DNA of 64,000 nucleotides from Carallia brachiata (taxonomy: Eukaryota; Streptophyta; Magnoliopsida; Malpighiales; Rhizophoraceae), in contig JADCRB010000040.1 in NCBI GenBank assembly GCA_021464245.1, positions 2,119,773 through 2,183,772 of the forward strand, read 5' to 3'. Positions 59,772-64,000 of this stretch are shown here, piece by piece; positions within the stretch are counted from its first letter, which is position 1; the number at the start of each line of letters is the position of its first letter. The notes below the pieces were generated by a model. It worked only from the letters and a program-made list of their open reading frames with translations, was not told where the DNA came from and did no database searches. Both the position numbers and the translations under genes were made by a program.

Positions 59772-62639
59772 AAGTTCTCTTCCCTATCTCTCCGGAGATG
59801 TCAGAAAAACCTCTGCGTGTAACTCCAAAACCTTCTCGAGCAATCCAATCCAGAAAGATTGAATTTTTATTTGTCTCTGTGTGTGTATGTGTGTTTTTTT
59901 TTTTTTTATGGGGTTGTTTTTCTTCGAATAAGAAAGAGACACGGCGGCCGTGGCCTACAAATAGGAGTTGAAGGAAGTTCGAGATATTTTCAGTCTCTAT
60001 ACATATAGTCCACTACTGAACTTATTCGCTTACACACCACCGATCCGTACGATTTAGTAATAGTAACGCGGAGTTCAATTATGCTTTTACAAAATTGTGG
60101 GTTTAAATTTTGATATAAATGATCGATGAGATTAAATATACATATTATTTTTTGGGATTTAGAATGATTCAGCGGTAATTTTTATCAGTTCTATCGTAAT
60201 TTACTCCTTTAATAGGCTCAGGGATACAAATAGGCACCCATCTTATTTTAAGTTAGATAAACATAATTTTCTTTAATAAATTTATGAAACTTCATCTCCA
60301 TTTATTTATTTTTTTCAAAAAAAAAGGAACTTATTCGTTTTAATAATTTGAAAATAATACCATAATTCATTCAATAGTAATTTATCTCTTTTTTTTATTT
60401 TTTTAAATTAAACCATTCAACAATTTCACATCATCATGAAGTTATTCCAAGCTCTCGGTATAAAAGTTCTCTTTTTTTTTTTTCTGTTACATATGTTGGT
60501 GGGAGGTTATATGATGAAAAATATACTAAATTATAAAAAATAAAATAATAATTGCAACCTTTAGTTCAAACAATGTGACTACTGTGATTAAAAATACAAC
60601 AGGAGTTTACTTCTCGTCACTTTATTTCTCTGTCTTTTTTTTTTTTTTACCGAGAGCAAACTTCTTTCCAAGTTAAAAGAAATAAATAATATATAAAAAG
60701 TACTGCACACATGTTACATATCTTATATATTATAACATTTTATTGTCATATAAAATTAAACATTAATTTAAATAATTGAGAAAAGTACATCTCGGTCACA
60801 AGATAAGAAGTTTAAACTTTACTTTTTTTTTTTCTTAAAATACCCAATAAAATTTATTGGAGATAAAAAAAAAACAGTTTGTTCTTACCTAATTAAATTG
60901 TATATATGGACAAAAAAAAAAATAAATGCAGGGAGGACGAGGAGGACGAAATGGAGCCGGGGAGCATTCACGAATCGCAGAAATGGGCACTGCGAAACAG
61001 GAGAAAAGAGGGCGCAGATTTTTATTTTTATTAACGAATAAAAGGGGTCTCTGTGAGTCGAAAATTAAGTGGATATTTTTTTTGCAGCCATCAATGTTGT
61101 CGTCCATGTGGCAGTTCTTCGGTGCGCTTGTGGGGCTTTTTTTCAGCTGTCTTTGTTGTAATAATAATGATCGAAAAATAAAAAATGTTCGTATTCAATT
61201 CATTATTCATTGTATCTACCCGATTTGGCATCGTCACACTTTTCTCCTCTGCCGCTCCAAACAAAGACCTCGCTTGTCATTAGAAAAATAAATGCGCAAA
61301 TCATCGCATGTTCTGATGTAATAGTAATCTACCAATATATTGATTGTGAGGCCTTGGTTTAGAATGCATCGGGATATAGTAAAATTAAATTTATTTTTTT
61401 TATGAAAGACTTAAGTTATATTATAATTATTCAGATAATTTAAGAGTTTTTTTAAGAGAAGATTAATATTTATTGATAGATTTGTGGGTATTATCTTTAC
61501 TCTCTCATTTTTAAACCAAGAAAAATAAATAGGTAAATTTTTCAAGAAAAAATTATGAAATTTGCCTTTTTTATGGAAAATTTAGATTTTTTTTGTTTTT
61601 AATTACAAGCCGTATTCAGATGTCTATTTCAAAGTAAACTTCTTTATAAATACCTATAAGTCGTGAAGGTCAAGTTACTGATGTGAGAATTGAGATGGAT
61701 TTATTAAAAAAAAAAAAATGATAAGAAACCCTATCCTCATATTTTGCCGATTTACGCGAACCTCATGACTAACAAAAATTAGCGAGTTTAGATAAAAATT
61801 GTTTAAATCTTTGTTCTCCATTGAGGGGTGTACTGAGCAACAGAGTTATTTCTTACGTACTGGGTTAAGTAAAATTTGTTCTTGTAACTAGTTGCATCCA
61901 AGGCCCGCGAAAAGTTGAGAAAAATCTATTTGATGATTTTGTCTTACTTAAACTGCAAGTGATATGGTATTGCAATTAGAACTAATAAAGCTACTCAAAA
62001 CTCTGGAGTGATTATAATTTTAGCTTCTTGTCGGCTGTTTTTTTTTTAGCAAAAAGAAGTAAATATATTTATTATAGTACACGTGGGTCGAAACTAATTT
62101 TTAGACCGTTAACATTCTATTTTATCTTCTCTTAAAAATGACTCATTATTTTGAGTACCTTGACTATAATCTACTTTGGTAGGAGATTACCCTCTCATTT
62201 TTTTGTTTTTTTCCTTTTCGTGCGTAGAAATTGAGGAATTGACATAAGGAAAAAGGAATGCTCATTAAGTTGATTGAGCGGATGCAATTATGTCTTTCCT
62301 CAATTAGGCAAACTCTAGATAATTCTATTGAAAATTTTAACAGTCAATCATATCATTTAGAATAAGTTTCAATTTACTTAACTTTACTATTATAAGAAAA
62401 GAGATTGGTGAAAGAAAGAACTATAATCAAACTCTAAATCACTTAGTTAGAAATATTAATTGTCAATCATTCGAGACAAAGTAAGTCCACCTTTACTTAA
62501 CCTTCATCATATTTGTTAATTATTTCATGCAAATTTAGTTTCTTAATTTGGCACCTCCGTATTTTTCTAAGGGATCTTTTTTTTTTTTTATTTAACTTTC
62601 AAATGGATACCTAACAAGGATGTTAAGGATATGGAATTT
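59772..62639. other. Upstream and intergenic region of BBX22
   Basis: The first few hundred bases should hold the BBX22 promoter; no single motif was fixed. The rest is AT-rich with T-runs. A plus-strand frame at 60926-61291 has no family features and no counterpart. Confidence 0.4.
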
Positions 62640-63300
62640 TAAAACACGGTCGTTGTTGCCTCTATATGCATCAGTTTTGCTACTATGTGCTGAGAGGTTT
62701 TGTTGGCTTTCAGCGTCTTTTGTTGGTGCTCGTACCCTACGTGGACTTCGTGCTCCTTGTGAGTCCTTATTCTGGTGGTCCTATCGTGCGTTCGACATTC
62801 TCTTGGTCCTTGATTTGCAGTGTCCGGGTCTCATTCGTGCATTGCTGTCTAGTTTCCTCGATAGTTCACTAATGGTCTCCCTTGCCTCGCCCTTCTTCCC
62901 GTCTGGTGGGAAGGTGGGGAGGGGTGTGTTTTTACCATCGGCCATTGGTGTATAGTTGGGAGTTTGTGCTCCATTGGTGGTCTGCACCTGTCTTCGTCGT
63001 GCTTTAGGTCGTTGTTTTTCTTTGGTCCTTCTGCTTAGGTCTTCTCTTCGTTTGTAGCTGTGGTTCTTTATGCGCCTTTGGATGTATTCTGGCATTCTAG
63101 AGGCTTTACTGCTGCAATTGGCCTGATGGGGCCTGTCATTGTTCCCAGTGTGCTAAGTTTCGCCGCTGGTATGCGGCGGTGGGCCTGGAAGCCTTTGCTT
63201 CCCAGATCCTTTGCTTGAGCTTTTGGGACTTTCCCTCCTGTGATTCGTTTCTTTTCTAGGCTATGGAGTCGGGTTGGGGTTTATTTTGCTTACAAGTTTA
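62640..63300. other. G+T-rich unassigned sequence
   Basis: The composition (many GTGG, TTTTG, CTTCGTG words) resembles the LINE-like inserts at 679 and 38478, but no aligned block was found. Frames here lack recognised domains. A repeat relic is more likely than a gene. Confidence 0.3.
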
Positions 63301-64000
63301 CTGCACGGGATGGACTACTGTGGTGGTGTGGGGTCAACCCCAAATAAATAAGAATAAATAATGAAAGAAAGAGAGTGAGTGGGAGACAAAGGAGAGAGAA
63401 GATGAAGAAAAAGAGAGGAAAAGAGAATAAAGAAAGAAGAAAAAGGAAAGATAAGAAGAAAGAGGTGTGGCTGTCGTGTGAGATAGGAAGAGAGAGAAAA
63501 CAAAAATTGAAAAACCAGAAGAGAGAGGTGGGAGCTCGGGGAAGAAGAAGAGGAAGAAGAAAGGGAGCCATTCCAGCAAAATCCAACGGTGGATTTTGCT
63601 CCGATCGAGCTCATTTTTCAGTATGTTCATCCTGGGAACGTACTCTACACATCCAACGGTTCAGATCTTTCATTAGTCCCTCCGGGTTCTACTGTAATTC
63701 CACCATTTGGTGAGATCGTTCTCTTTTTCTGATGTATATCGTCTGTGTGATGATATTATAGAGAATTGGTGAATCAAGAATGTGTTTCTTGATGAATTTC
63801 TAGTACGTATAGGTGAACTCTAGTTGTGTACTGGAAAGACTGTACTGTGATCCCATTACATAGTGGAAGTTTTGCTGGACTAGCGTCCCGTGGTTTTTCT
63901 CTCCATATTGGGGAGTTTTCCACGTAAAAATTCTAGCGTCTCGATATTCTTATTTTTCTGCTGATTATTGCTGCTTGGTTGGTGATTGTTGGTACTGGTG
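63300..64000 (+). mobile_element. Start of a copia-like LTR running off the window
   Basis: The end of the window has features usual in plant copia LTR 3' halves: ACTGTGATCCCATTACA, TAGTGGAAGTTTTGCTGGAC, CGTCCCGTGG and CCACGTAAA. It approaches TTGGTACTGGTG, possibly a degraded primer-binding site. A GA-rich tract lies at 63363-63570. The left end is not fixed. Confidence 0.5.

Noticed and set aside
63290..63630. Three overlapping minus-strand serine/phenylalanine/leucine-rich frames
   Set aside because: They are antisense to a GA-rich tract in the presumed LTR. Open reading in all frames reflects low complexity.

Overview
This looks like nuclear DNA from a eudicot plant. It is AT-rich, its genes have GT-AG introns, it holds Ty1/copia, LINE-like, hAT, MULE and Tourist-type debris, and its gene families (MSL channels, VTE6, RID3/WDR18, BBX22) are plant families. 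The species cannot be named from the sequence alone.

The window is dominated by a large direct segmental duplication. Copy A runs from the left edge to about 17381. Copy B runs from about 28242 to 53417. Each copy holds, in the same order, a LINE-like retroposon, an MSL10-type mechanosensitive channel gene and a decayed Ty1/copia element whose 5' LTR carries a hAT-type MITE. Copy A encodes an intact 896-residue MSL protein in five exons. Copy B has a one-base deletion in its last exon that stops the frame early (about 841 residues), and a compensated frameshift in its N-terminal domain.

The copies then diverged through discrete events. Copy B gained a 9.8-kb insertion (28548-38335) with a perfect 10-bp target-site duplication and MULE-like inverted ends. 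That insertion carries internal duplications, nested MITEs and a fragment of an F-box/LRR gene. Copy B also gained a 1.2-kb inverted-repeat element filled with a GA-rich minisatellite, about 1.1 kb upstream of its MSL gene. Copy A has a 3.5-kb stretch that copy B lacks, and a 137-bp tandem duplication.

Between the copies (17382-28241) lie the last two exons of VTE6 without their upstream exons, an intact single-exon RID3/WDR18-like WD40 gene on the minus strand, and AT-rich DNA with MITEs. Right of copy B are the copia 3' LTR, a tandem duplication rich in RY motifs, and a complete three-exon BBX22-type double B-box gene on the minus strand. The right end holds unassigned G+T-rich sequence and the start of another copia-like LTR that runs off the window. 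The host genes do not form a pathway; they are separate neighbours rearranged by repeats.
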